Assembly: GCA_046348365.1 (NCBI GenBank)
Contig: JAXMEL010000004.1
Span: 1 to 64,000 of the forward strand
Length of the DNA: 64,000 bases
Reading direction: 5' to 3'
Source of the DNA: JAEUPI01 sp046348365
GTDB lineage: Bacteria; Pseudomonadota; Gammaproteobacteria; Burkholderiales; Burkholderiaceae_C
The notes below the pieces were generated by a model. The model had not been told where the DNA came from. It searched no databases and worked only from the letters and a program-made list of their open reading frames with translations. Below are positions 16,641-24,697 of the stretch, one piece after another (position 1 is the first letter of the stretch; every line of letters starts with the position of its first letter). Position numbers and translations under genes: made by a program.

Positions 16641-18923
16641 ATGAACCACCGATTCGCACCCTTAGCGCTGGCCGCGGCGACGTTGCTCGACCCGGCAGCC
16701 GCACAACCATCCGACAATCGGCCCGTCGTCGAGGTGACGGGCCAGCGCAGCGCGCCGCTGCCGCAGCCGACCGCAACGCTGGGGCGGGCGAGCCTGCTGT
16801 CGTCGCGCACCGCGACCAGCGACGCAGCCAGCCTGCTCGCCGACGTGCCGGGCGTGAGCCTGGGCATCGCCGGCGGCCTGTCGAGCCTGCCGATCATCCG
16901 CGGGCTCGGCGACGACCGCCTGCGCATCAAGGTCGACGGCATGGACCTGGCCGCTTCGTGCCCCAACCACATGAACCCGCCGCTGTCGTACCTCGACCCC
17001 AGCCAGATCGGCGCGCTGCGCGTGTACGCCGGCATCACGCCGGTGAGCGTGGGCGGCGACAGCATCGGCGGCACGATCGTGGCCGACAGCGAGAGCGCAT
17101 CGTTCGCGCCTGCGGGCCAGGAGCCGGCCGCGGGCGGCGAGATCGGCGCGTTCTACCGCAGCAACAACGATGCGCGCGGGCTGAACATCGGCGCCACCTA
17201 CGCGACGCAGACGTTCGCCGCGGCGTACCGCGGCGCGATCGCCAAGGCCGGCAACTACAGCGCCGCGAAGGACTTCAAGACCTTCGCCGCGACCGGCAAC
17301 CCGGGGCAGACGCTGCGGCTCGACGAAGTGGGCTCGACGGCCTTCGACGCGCGCAACCACGCGCTCGACTTCGCGTGGCGCACCAGCCCGAGCCGGTTGC
17401 TCGAGCTGAAGCTCGGCCACCAGAGCATGCCGCAGCAGCTCTACCCGAACCAGCGCATGGACCTGCTGCGCAACACGGACAATCGCGTCAATGCACGCTA
17501 CCTGGGCCAGCACGACTGGGGGAGGCTCGAGTTGCGGCTGTACCACGAGACCGTCGAGCACTACATGGACTTCGGCCCCGACAAGCAGCTCGTCTACGGG
17601 GCCGCGCCCTACGTGGTGGCCGTCGGCATGCCGATGTGGACGAACGGCAAGACCAGCGGCGCCGCGGCCAAGGCCGACATCGACGTGTCGCCGCGCGACC
17701 TGGTGCGCGTGGGCGCCGAGATGCTGCTGTACCGGCTCGACGACTGGTGGCCGCCGTCGCCGCCCGACCTCACGGGCATGCTCTTCAGCGCGCAGAATCC
17801 CGTTCCGGCAACGTTCGCCGGCATGGCACCCGACACCTTCTGGAACATCAACGGCGGCCGGCGCGACCGCCTCGCGGCCTTTGCCGAATGGGAGGCACGG
17901 TGGGACCCGCAGTGGATGACGCTGCTGGGCACGCGCGTGGAGCATGTGCGCACCGATACCGGCCCGGTGCAGGGCTACAACAGCGTGGCGAACAACCCGA
18001 TGTACTCCACCGGCTACCTGATCTCGGCGACCGCGTTCAACGCGCTCGATCGCAAGCGCTCCGACACCAACGTCGACTTCGCCGCGCTCGCGCGCCACAC
18101 GGCCGACGAGAACACCACGGTCGAGATCGGCCTTGCGCGCAAGGTGCGATCGCCGAACCTCTACGAGCGCTATTCGTGGTCGCGCAACGCGATGGCGCTG
18201 ATCATGAACAACTTCGTCGGCGACGGCAACGGCTACCTCGGCAACCCCGACCTGAAGCCCGAGGTCGCCTACACGCTGGGCGCGAGTGCGAGCTGGCACA
18301 GCGCCGACAAGTCCACCAAGCTCGAGGTGGCGCCGTTCTACACGCGCGTCACCGACTACATCGACGCGGTGGCGTGGAACCGGCAGACCAACGTGGCTGC
18401 CACGCCGGTGCCGGGGCAGTTCGGCATCCTGAAGTACATGAACCAGAGCGCGCGGCTGTATGGCGTGGACGTGTCGGGCCGCATGCCGCTCGGCACCACG
18501 GCGCTCGGTGCGTGGTCGGTCAAGGGCGTGGTGAACTACACCCATGGCCGCAACCTCGACACCGGCAGCGCGCTGTACCGCATCATGCCGCTGAACGCGC
18601 GCGTGGCGCTGCAGCAGGCGCTGGGCGGCTGGGAGAACACGCTCGAGGTCGTGGCGGTGCGCGCGAAGACCGATGTGTCGGCGCCGCGGCAGGAGATCCC
18701 CACCGCCGGCTACGGCCTGGTGAACTGGCGCGGCAGCTACACCTGGCGCAGCCTGCGCGTGGACTTCGGCATCGAGAACCTGCTCGACCGGTTCTATGCG
18801 TCGCCGCTGGGTGGCACCTACGTCGGCCAGGGCATGACGATGTCGCTCAACGGCGTGCCGAGCGGCATCGCGGTGCCCGGCATGGGGCGTTCGTTCAACG
18901 TCGGCGTCAATTACCGGTTCTGA
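16641..18923 (+). CDS. TonB-dependent receptor, probably for copper (OprC/NosA-like)
   Basis: About 760 residues: signal peptide (LALAAATLLDPAAA), a plug domain (SDAASLLADVPGVSLGIAGG, then IIRGLGDDRLRIKVDGMDL) and a 22-strand barrel ending in NVGVNYRF with the terminal aromatic. In the plug the stretch SCPNHMNPPLSYL supplies Cys, His and Met residues that in OprC-type receptors bind copper. The neighbouring DUF2946 gene supports the same role. The ATG at 16641 starts the best signal peptide. Import uses TonB energy from the inner membrane. A vitamin or siderophore substrate is less likely but not excluded. Confidence 0.83.
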   Translation: MNHRFAPLALAAATLLDPAAAQPSDNRPVVEVTGQRSAPLPQPTATLGRASLLSSRTATSDAASLLADVPGVSLGIAGGLSSLPIIRGLGDDRLRIKVDGMDLAASCPNHMNPPLSYLDPSQIGALRVYAGITPVSVGGDSIGGTIVADSESASFAPAGQEPAAGGEIGAFYRSNNDARGLNIGATYATQTFAAAYRGAIAKAGNYSAAKDFKTFAATGNPGQTLRLDEVGSTAFDARNHALDFAWRTSPSRLLELKLGHQSMPQQLYPNQRMDLLRNTDNRVNARYLGQHDWGRLELRLYHETVEHYMDFGPDKQLVYGAAPYVVAVGMPMWTNGKTSGAAAKADIDVSPRDLVRVGAEMLLYRLDDWWPPSPPDLTGMLFSAQNPVPATFAGMAPDTFWNINGGRRDRLAAFAEWEARWDPQWMTLLGTRVEHVRTDTGPVQGYNSVANNPMYSTGYLISATAFNALDRKRSDTNVDFAALARHTADENTTVEIGLARKVRSPNLYERYSWSRNAMALIMNNFVGDGNGYLGNPDLKPEVAYTLGASASWHSADKSTKLEVAPFYTRVTDYIDAVAWNRQTNVAATPVPGQFGILKYMNQSARLYGVDVSGRMPLGTTALGAWSVKGVVNYTHGRNLDTGSALYRIMPLNARVALQQALGGWENTLEVVAVRAKTDVSAPRQEIPTAGYGLVNWRGSYTWRSLRVDFGIENLLDRFYASPLGGTYVGQGMTMSLNGVPSGIAVPGMGRSFNVGVNYRF

Positions 18924-18945
18924 CGATGGGGAGCGTCGCACCACG

Positions 18946-19743
18946 ATGAGCGCCGTCGCCCCGGATGCCGACCTGGAGCGCCGCTTCGGCGGCCTGCGGC
19001 GGCTCTACGGCGACGCCGGCTACGCGCGGCTGCGCGCCGCGCACGTGGCCGTGGTGGGCGTCGGCGGCGTCGGCTCGTGGGCGGCCGAGGCGCTGGCGCG
19101 CAGCGGCGTGCGCGCGCTGACGCTGATCGACCTCGACCACGTGGCCGAGTCGAACATCAACCGCCAGGTGCAGGCCGACTCGCGCACGCTCGGCGCGGCC
19201 AAGGTGCTCGCGCTGCGCGAGCGCATCGCGGCGATCCACCCCGGCTGCACAGTGCGTACGGTGGAGGAATTCGCCGACGCCGGCAACTGGCCGGCGCTGC
19301 TCGGCGGCGAGGTGGTAGACGGCGTGGTCGACGCGTGCGACCAGGTGCGCGCCAAGCTCGCGATCGCGCAATGGGCGCTGCAGACGACAACACCGCTCGT
19401 GATCGCCGGCGCCGCCGGCGGCAAGCGCGCGGCGCAGCGCGTGGAGGTGGGCGATCTCGCGCACACCACGCACGACCCGCTGCTCGCCGCGTTGCGGCAG
19501 CGCCTGCGCAAGGCGGGTGCGCCGAGAAGCGGCAGCATCGGGCTGCGCTGCGTGTTCTCACGCGAGGCGGTGGCGATGCCTGCGCAGCAAGCAGAGAAGG
19601 GCGACGCCTGCGCCGTCGACGGCAGCCTCAACTGCGCGGGCTACGGCTCCACCGTGGCGGTGACGGCCACCTTCGGCATGGTGGCCGCGGGCGAACTGAT
19701 GCTGCGGCTGGCGACGCTGGCCTGGAGCGCCGATGCGCGGTGA
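18946..19743 (+). CDS. tcdA: tRNA threonylcarbamoyladenosine dehydratase
   Basis: A 265-residue E1-like (ThiF/MoeB superfamily) enzyme that cyclises t6A37 of ANN-decoding tRNAs to ct6A. The N-terminal dinucleotide fold has VAVVGVGGVGSWAAEALARSG, the acidic LIDLDHVAESNINRQ with the ATP-contacting Asn/Arg, and GAAKVLALRERI. The tail CAVDGSLNCAGYGSTVAVTATFG contains the conserved Cys-bearing segment. It lies between the TonB receptor and the two tRNA-Lys genes, tRNAs that carry the modification its product makes, which is a neat but possibly accidental neighbourhood. Confidence 0.93.
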   Translation: MSAVAPDADLERRFGGLRRLYGDAGYARLRAAHVAVVGVGGVGSWAAEALARSGVRALTLIDLDHVAESNINRQVQADSRTLGAAKVLALRERIAAIHPGCTVRTVEEFADAGNWPALLGGEVVDGVVDACDQVRAKLAIAQWALQTTTPLVIAGAAGGKRAAQRVEVGDLAHTTHDPLLAALRQRLRKAGAPRSGSIGLRCVFSREAVAMPAQQAEKGDACAVDGSLNCAGYGSTVAVTATFGMVAAGELMLRLATLAWSADAR

Positions 19744-19766
19744 TACACTTGCGGGCTCTACCCCCG

Positions 19767-19842
19767 GGGTCGTTAGCTCAGTCGGTAGAGCAGCGGACTT
19801 TTAATCCGTTGGTCGCAGGTTCGAATCCTGCACGACCCACCA
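19767..19842 (+). tRNA. tRNA-Lys (anticodon TTT)
   Basis: A 76-base tRNA with acceptor arms GGGTCGT and ACGACCC, D loop TTAGCTCAGTCGGTAGAG, anticodon loop CTTTTAA giving TTT, T arm GCAGGTTCGAATCCTGC and encoded CCA. All four stems pair fully. Confidence 0.97.
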
Positions 19843-19878
19843 CCGGATCGAAAGCCGGCACACACGCCGCAAGGCACA

Positions 19879-19954
19879 GGGCTCTTAGCTCAGTTGGTAG
19901 AGCAGCGGACTCTTAATCCGTTGGTCGAAGGTTCGAATCCTTCAGGGCCCACCA
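19879..19954 (+). tRNA. tRNA-Lys (anticodon CTT), likely integration site of the conjugative element
   Basis: A 76-base tRNA with acceptor GGGCTCT paired to AGGGCCC (one G-T pair), anticodon loop CTCTTAA giving CTT, T arm GAAGGTTCGAATCCTTC and encoded CCA. Accessory genes begin immediately after its 3' end, so it is the probable attachment site; the other end of the element lies outside the window. Confidence 0.97.
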
Positions 19955-20020
19955 AACTTTCTCTCTGGCGACAAGCACTTGCGCATGCGGCGCGATGTCG
20001 CACTGAAGTCGACCTTCAAC

Positions 20021-20066
20021 TTCGTGCCCGTTTCGTGCCCGTTGTCGTGCCCGTTGTCGTGCCCGT
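20021..20066. repeat. Four tandem copies of TCGTGCCCGT near the element end
   Basis: Four direct units with spacing 11, 12 and 12 bases share TCGTGCCCGT. They lie 66 bases beyond the tRNA-Lys(CTT) 3' end. Short direct repeats beside an att core are typical arm-type binding sites of tyrosine recombinases; this reading is inferred. A related hairpin, GTGCCC-CTCGC-GGGCAC, follows at 20148-20164. Confidence 0.6.
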
Positions 20067-20176
20067 TGGGGAAGCTCTCTACTGTTGCGGTGGCGCAGCA
20101 GTCCGCCTGGCGCGACGCTGGAAACCGACCTGAATCCAGCAGCGGCCGTGCCCCTCGCGGGCACTAGATTGGTTGC

Positions 20177-20422
20177 ATGCCGATCAGGAGCGAACGCATG
20201 CAAGCTGACGAGACCACGAGAAGGGCACCCGAAGAGTTCGGACCTCGCTTCGCGCGCATGGCGGCGGTCGTCCGCATGACGGGCCTGTGCCGCGCGACGA
20301 TCTATCGCATGATTGCCGAGAAGCGCTTTCCGGCGCAGGTGCGCATCGGGACGCGCGCGGTCGGTTGGCGATGGTCGGACTTGGAGCGCTGGAGCGACGA
20401 CAGGGGCCGGCCGACGCACTGA
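20177..20422 (+). CDS. AlpA-family DNA-binding protein
   Basis: An 81-residue helix-turn-helix protein of the AlpA/excisionase class with MAAVVRMTGLCRATIYRMIAEKRFPAQVRIGTRAVGWRWSDLERW. The pattern of recognition helix (CRATIYRMI), wing (FPAQVRIGTRAVGW) and C-terminal helix is complete. An internal ATG at 20198 has AGGAG just upstream and may be the true start. It is the first gene of the conjugative element after the tRNA, the usual place for an excision factor. Its target is unknown, but the direct repeats 110 bases upstream are candidates. Confidence 0.8.
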   Translation: MPIRSERMQADETTRRAPEEFGPRFARMAAVVRMTGLCRATIYRMIAEKRFPAQVRIGTRAVGWRWSDLERWSDDRGRPTH

Positions 20423-20447
20423 CCCCTTCGGCTGCGAGAGGCTCAGC

Positions 20448-20765
20448 TCAGCCTGGCAGACCGATCTTCAACAGCGCGCCGAGCGCCAGCATCCAAGCCA
20501 GCACGCGCGCCCAGCGCCAAGTCGTGAATTGGTAGCGATGGTTCGCCAGCAGCGCCGTCAACAGGCGCCGGACGGCCGACATCGCGAGCATCGCCATGAC
20601 GAAGGCGAGCAGGAGCCCGCCGCGGTCAGCAAAGTGGCTCAGCGCGACCCAAGCCGCACCAGGCCACACGACCGCATCGACCGCGGCGAGCCAACGCCGC
20701 CCGGGCCAGTAAGGCGCGTCAGGCGGCGGGGCACGAGCGAACAGCACCCACATCCGAACCTCCAT
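20448..20765 (-). CDS. Small inner-membrane protein of unknown function
   Basis: A 105-residue protein starting MEVRMWVLFARAP with two or three hydrophobic segments (AVDAVVWPGAAWVALSHF, LLLAFVMAMLAMSAV, VLAWMLALGALLKIGL). The ATG at 20765 lies 35 bases after the parB stop, so the two may be cotranscribed. No known domain is recognised. Small membrane proteins of this kind are frequent next to partition or entry-exclusion genes of conjugative elements, but nothing in the sequence fixes a role. Confidence 0.6.
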   Translation of the reverse strand: MEVRMWVLFARAPPPDAPYWPGRRWLAAVDAVVWPGAAWVALSHFADRGGLLLAFVMAMLAMSAVRRLLTALLANHRYQFTTWRWARVLAWMLALGALLKIGLPG

Positions 20766-20800
20766 CGGGACGAGCGGCGTGCTGCCCCTCGTCCCGTCAT

Positions 20801-22735
20801 TCAGCTGCCCGGTGGCCGCAGCGCCGTCGGCAACCACCGTGTGCCGCGCAGCCGGCCAGCCGCCGTGTTGACCAGCACGTCCTTCTTCATGCCTTCCACG
20901 CCGTCGCGCGCCAGCTCGGGCCCGGCCTCCTTCAACGCCTGCACGATCTGCGCCTTCGACACGTGGTTGAAGAAGCCTTCTGCGGTCGGCTCCCACCAGT
21001 CGGCCATGTCGAGCCCCACGGCGCACGCGATGGCATCTGCATCACGCGCAGCGTTGACGCTCGGCAGCGCGTTGACCGTCAGCGCAGCGCACAGGCCAAG
21101 CAACTCGTTCAGCTCTGCCTGCGGCAGTCCCACGAGCCACCCGAACCATTCGCCGCGTTGCTCCGGCAGCCGTTCGCGCCAGCGGGCCTTCGCGTCCTCC
21201 ACCGCCTGGAAGGCGCGACTGCCCTTGATGTCGTCCGCGACCGACAACAGCGCATGCGCCGAAGCCGTCGCGTTGATCTGCATCGCCGGCCGGTCTGCAC
21301 CGTAGTGGTCAGCGAACATGCGGCGCAGCAGCGTGTGCGCCAGCGCGGCGAGGGCGACCTGCACGTTGCCCGACAGCACGGCCTGCAACGCCGCTGTCCG
21401 GTGCGCCGCGAGCCGGCGCGTCAGCGCCTCGCTCAGCCGCTGGTTCCGCAGCGTCGGTGGCGTCGTCCTGCTCTCCGCGTCGGCGACTTCATCCTCGGAG
21501 TGCTGCGCCGTGTCCTTCCGCACCTTGCGCTGCGAGGCTTCGAGCGCCTTGCGATCCCCCTCGCGCAGCAGGCCACGGATGATTGTCGTGTCGCCTTCGC
21601 GGCTGACCGTGACGATCACGCCCGCACGCGTCTTGATCGCAGCGGGCCACACCTTGAGCCCCTCCTGGATGGTGCGGCGCCGTGCCTCGATGTCGTCGCC
21701 TTCGAGGCCGATGCGCTCGGCGTCGGGGCCGTGCCATGCGTCCTCGCCGGACAGCGCGTCCGACTCCTGCTCGAGCTCATGCTCGCGCTGCGCCAGCGCC
21801 GCCAGTTCGGCCTTCTCGTCGGCGTTGGGCTTGCGAATCGTGTGCTCGCACGGCACGAACTGCCGCAGCGCCATCGAATCGAGTTCGACTCGCGCCTCGA
21901 CCCATCCCCATCGCTCTTCGCGCACAGAGGCCGCGACCGCTTCGAGCTTCTCGCCCGCCAGGCGCGCCAGCAGGTCCGGATCGGAGAGGAACCGCCCTTG
22001 CTCGTCATCGAACAGGTCACGCCGCACGATGCCGCCCGCAGCTTCGTAGGCCTCGATGCCGACGAAGCGTACGAGCGCATTGCCTGCGGCCTCAACCTCG
22101 CCGGCTGTCAGCCTGCGCTTGAGCGCGGCCGGCGTGCGATCCCACTCGTGCGACTCGAACCACGCGCGCTCCTGCGCCGCATGGTCGTCGCTGATCGCGA
22201 GCGCCATCAGTTGATCGAGGTTGATCTTGCCGTCGTCCTCGCGATACAGCGCGACGAGCTTCGGTGACACGGCCGCCAGCTTGAGTCGGCGCTGCACCGT
22301 GAGCAGCGACACGCCGAAGGCGACCGCCACATCCTCGATGCCCTTGCCTTCGTCCACCAGCGCCTTGAAGGCCTCGAACTCGTCGGCTGGGTGCATCGGC
22401 TCGCGTCCGCTGTTCTCGGCGACGCTGACCTCGCGCGCCCGTTCGACGGCGATCAGCTTGCAGGCCACCTCGTGGTCGGCCGGCAGCTTGCCGCGCTCCT
22501 GCAGCAGCCGCAGCGCGCGCCGCCGACGCTCGCCGGCCGAGACGCCGAAGGCGAGCCGGCGCGACTTGCCACGTCCGACGAAGTGCTCATGCACCGTGAG
22601 CTGGTGCAGCAGCGTCTGCGAGTCGATGAGCGCTGCCAGTTCCTCGATGCTCGCGTGCGAGTGGCGCCGGACGTTGAAGGGCGACGGCACCAGGTCCGAG
22701 ACCTTGACGAGGATCGATTCGTTCGTGTGTTCCAT
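20801..22735 (-). CDS. parB: ParB/KorB-family partition or transcriptional repressor protein
   Basis: A 644-residue ParB-superfamily protein. The N-terminal ParB/Srx domain has VKVSDLVPSPFNVRRH and the CTP-site-like GERRRRALRLL, and the central helix-turn-helix has GIEDVAVAFGVSLLTVQRRLKLAAV. A long C-terminal region (about 300-644, with an acidic coiled stretch near 320) is much larger than in chromosomal ParB, which is about 290 residues, and is typical of ParB proteins on integrative elements and plasmids. No ParA gene accompanies it in the window, so it may act as a regulator or stabiliser alone. Transcribed away from a 760-base region that contains no convincing gene, where its binding site may lie. 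Confidence 0.87.
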   Translation of the reverse strand: MEHTNESILVKVSDLVPSPFNVRRHSHASIEELAALIDSQTLLHQLTVHEHFVGRGKSRRLAFGVSAGERRRRALRLLQERGKLPADHEVACKLIAVERAREVSVAENSGREPMHPADEFEAFKALVDEGKGIEDVAVAFGVSLLTVQRRLKLAAVSPKLVALYREDDGKINLDQLMALAISDDHAAQERAWFESHEWDRTPAALKRRLTAGEVEAAGNALVRFVGIEAYEAAGGIVRRDLFDDEQGRFLSDPDLLARLAGEKLEAVAASVREERWGWVEARVELDSMALRQFVPCEHTIRKPNADEKAELAALAQREHELEQESDALSGEDAWHGPDAERIGLEGDDIEARRRTIQEGLKVWPAAIKTRAGVIVTVSREGDTTIIRGLLREGDRKALEASQRKVRKDTAQHSEDEVADAESRTTPPTLRNQRLSEALTRRLAAHRTAALQAVLSGNVQVALAALAHTLLRRMFADHYGADRPAMQINATASAHALLSVADDIKGSRAFQAVEDAKARWRERLPEQRGEWFGWLVGLPQAELNELLGLCAALTVNALPSVNAARDADAIACAVGLDMADWWEPTAEGFFNHVSKAQIVQALKEAGPELARDGVEGMKKDVLVNTAAGRLRGTRWLPTALRPPGS

Positions 22736-23496
22736 GATCGTGCTCCATGAAGTGAGAATGAAGATCGAGCCAAGACACCCTCGTCACGGCGGCACGCCCG
22801 AACGCGGCAGCGATCCCGTTTCGTCTCGCACGACAACCGTCCGTAAGAACTGTCGTGCTCGACCACCGACCATCGGACCTGTTTCGCCCATGCCCCGTTG
22901 CTCCCGGCCTTGCCCACCCCTGCTCCAATTCCGAGGGAGCCGTTCGTGGCTGTTCATCCCTCGGCGTTGAAGCCGGCGTGGAAGTGATTCCTGCCCCGCA
23001 TCCGCCTTTCGCCGTGCGAGACCGATAGCGCTGCGGACAAGCGCGGGTGCCAGGGCACCGTGGAGTAAATGGAAGGGGCCCGCGCCCGAGAAGCGAAGCG
23101 CAGCGGGCGTGGGAAGCGGTCCGTTTACGCCGCGAAAGGCCCTTGCAGCCGCGCGCGCGGCGCTATGGTTCGCACGACGGGCGAAAGGCGAGTGCGGGGC
23201 ATCGACACCGGCGCGACGAGGGATCCGGACGCTCGCGCCAGCGGGCGTCCGCGGTGCCAGTGCCCGCCTTGCGGGCACTCATGACAAGACGACCTGAGAC
23301 GCTGTTGGACGACCACGTCAAGTCCAGCGCGGTAACCTAAGTGACAGCTTGACACCCGTGACGGATGGACACGCGACAGGGCGCCGCCATTGAATCCGCG
23401 CATCGCGGCGTCTCGCTTGATGTCTTGACGACTGGAGCCGTCGCTCAGCCGCCGTTCCGAGCGGTCCACGGGCCACAGGGCCGGTTGGAGCCACGG
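22736..23496. other. GC-rich stretch without convincing genes upstream of parB
   Basis: About 760 bases between two divergent genes. The open frames here have arginine- or alanine-rich, low-information products on both strands and no ribosome binding sites, so none is accepted. A perfect hairpin (AGTGCCCGC, loop CTT, GCGGGCACT) stands at 23259-23279; no T run follows it. The region must hold the parB promoter and could hold centromere-like sites or a non-coding RNA. Confidence 0.4.
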
Positions 23497-23937
23497 ATGA
23501 GCATCGAAAGAGCAACCTCCGCCGCAACAAGTGCGGCGGTAGCCGGAGTCTCCGCCCCTCGGGTGGTGGCGCGGCGTGAACGGGATGCCGATGCTCCGCG
23601 CCCTGTCGCGGGCAAGCACGCGCTGTTGCACGCGCGTCGCCTTCGCGAGCGCGAGGCAGGGCCGATCGATAGTGCGTCGATTGACGAAGGGTCGGCGCTA
23701 CGCCTTCGCACGGGGGACGGTGCCGTCGTCCTTGTGCTGCGGTCCAGCCCATCGGGACTCGTGGTCGAACGCATCCAGCGTCGTCCCCTGGGCGCGTGCT
23801 TCATGCAGTCCTTCCTGTTCACCGACCGCGAGGGCTTCGACAGCTGGTGCGAAGCCGACGCGATCCGCTTCGACGAGCCGGTGGTTTACGACCGGCTGCG
23901 CCGCGAAGGCCGTGCACGGCTCGGTGGTGAACGGTGA
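23497..23937 (+). CDS. Small protein of unknown function upstream of a LuxR-type gene
   Basis: About 147 residues from the ATG at 23497. The N-terminal third is Arg/Ala-rich and may not be coding; the last 100 residues look like a real fold (DEGSALRLRTGDGAVVLVLRSS, then MQSFLFTDREGFDSWCEADAIRFDEPVVYDRLRRE). It ends 14 bases inside the LuxR-type gene, so the pair is translationally coupled and this may be its partner or sensor. No motif is recognised. An earlier start at 23365 is possible but has no supporting site. Confidence 0.5.
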   Translation: MSIERATSAATSAAVAGVSAPRVVARRERDADAPRPVAGKHALLHARRLREREAGPIDSASIDEGSALRLRTGDGAVVLVLRSSPSGLVVERIQRRPLGACFMQSFLFTDREGFDSWCEADAIRFDEPVVYDRLRREGRARLGGER

Positions 23938-24697
23938 TGCCGGTCAAGGTCTCGGGGCGCTGACGCGCTCGGACGGCTGGCTGGCGCGCGCGCTGCGCGG
24001 CATCGCTCGGGTGGCTGAGGCGGGCACGACGGACGACGTGCTGCTGTCCTTCCATTCCGCAGCCGGCGACCTAGGCGCCGACGCGGCGGTGTTCATGAGC
24101 TTCCTGCAGGACGACGCAACGCTGTCGTCGTACCGGACGCTCGTCGCGTGCGATCCGGTGTGGAGCGCCACGTACGCGCGCGAGCAGTGGTTCGAGGACG
24201 ATCCGTGGCTGCGCCACGCGATGCACGACGCGGAGCCGGTGCGCTCGAGCGAGATCGTGCTGCGCTCGCCGCGTGAGGAAGTCTTCGCGCAAGCCGCCGC
24301 CAGGGCAGGGTTCGCGTCGGCCATCGTTGCGCCCGCACCTTCGACGCACGGAACGTCCCGTGTCGGCGTGCTCGCCCTCGGTTCGGCGACGCCCGGCTTC
24401 TTCGAGGATGAAGGCTATGCGACGCTGCGCGTCCTGACCCGTGCGCTGGCCATGGAACTGCATGGCTGGCTCGCACGCTCGATCCTGCGCGAGTTGATCG
24501 ACAAGGCGCACATCACGGCCGACGACATAACGCTTCTGCGCCACGAAGCCGCAGGCCACAGCAGCAAGGTCATCGCGGCGGCGATGCACACTGAACCCAA
24601 GACGATCGACTGCCGCTTTCAGCGCGTGAGTAACAAGCTCGGCGCGCCGAACCGCCGCGCCGCCGTGCGGTTGGCGCGTCTGTACGGACTTCTCTAG
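23924..24697 (+). CDS. LuxR-family transcriptional regulator
   Basis: About 257 residues starting at GTG 23924 or 23927. The N-terminal domain (about 10-180) resembles the autoinducer-binding fold of LuxR proteins (WFEDDPWLRHAMHDAEPVRSSEIV, FASAIVAPAPSTHGTSRVGVLALGS). The C-terminal helix-turn-helix is ITADDITLLRHEAAGHSSKVIAAAMHTEPKTIDCRFQRVSNKLG, close to the LuxR pattern with the DNA-recognition helix intact. No acyl-homoserine-lactone synthase lies nearby, so it may be a solo receptor or bind another ligand. Because its stop overlaps the convergent MnmH-like gene, and because it is the only dedicated regulator before the secretion operon, it could control transfer; inferred. Confidence 0.8.
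   Translation: MVNGDAGQGLGALTRSDGWLARALRGIARVAEAGTTDDVLLSFHSAAGDLGADAAVFMSFLQDDATLSSYRTLVACDPVWSATYAREQWFEDDPWLRHAMHDAEPVRSSEIVLRSPREEVFAQAAARAGFASAIVAPAPSTHGTSRVGVLALGSATPGFFEDEGYATLRVLTRALAMELHGWLARSILRELIDKAHITADDITLLRHEAAGHSSKVIAAAMHTEPKTIDCRFQRVSNKLGAPNRRAAVRLARLYGLL

Noticed and set aside
20021..20066. Short regular repeats considered as a CRISPR remnant
   Set aside because: Units of 11-12 bases with no spacers. No CRISPR array is present anywhere in the window.
19913..20419. A 168-codon minus-strand frame ending inside the tRNA-Lys gene
   Set aside because: The ending ALKDSNLRPTD is a familiar false translation of the tRNA; the frame has no domain.
22784..23278. Minus-strand and plus-strand frames of 60-165 codons upstream of parB
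   Set aside because: Arg/Ala-rich products, no ribosome binding sites and no matching family. Not accepted as genes.
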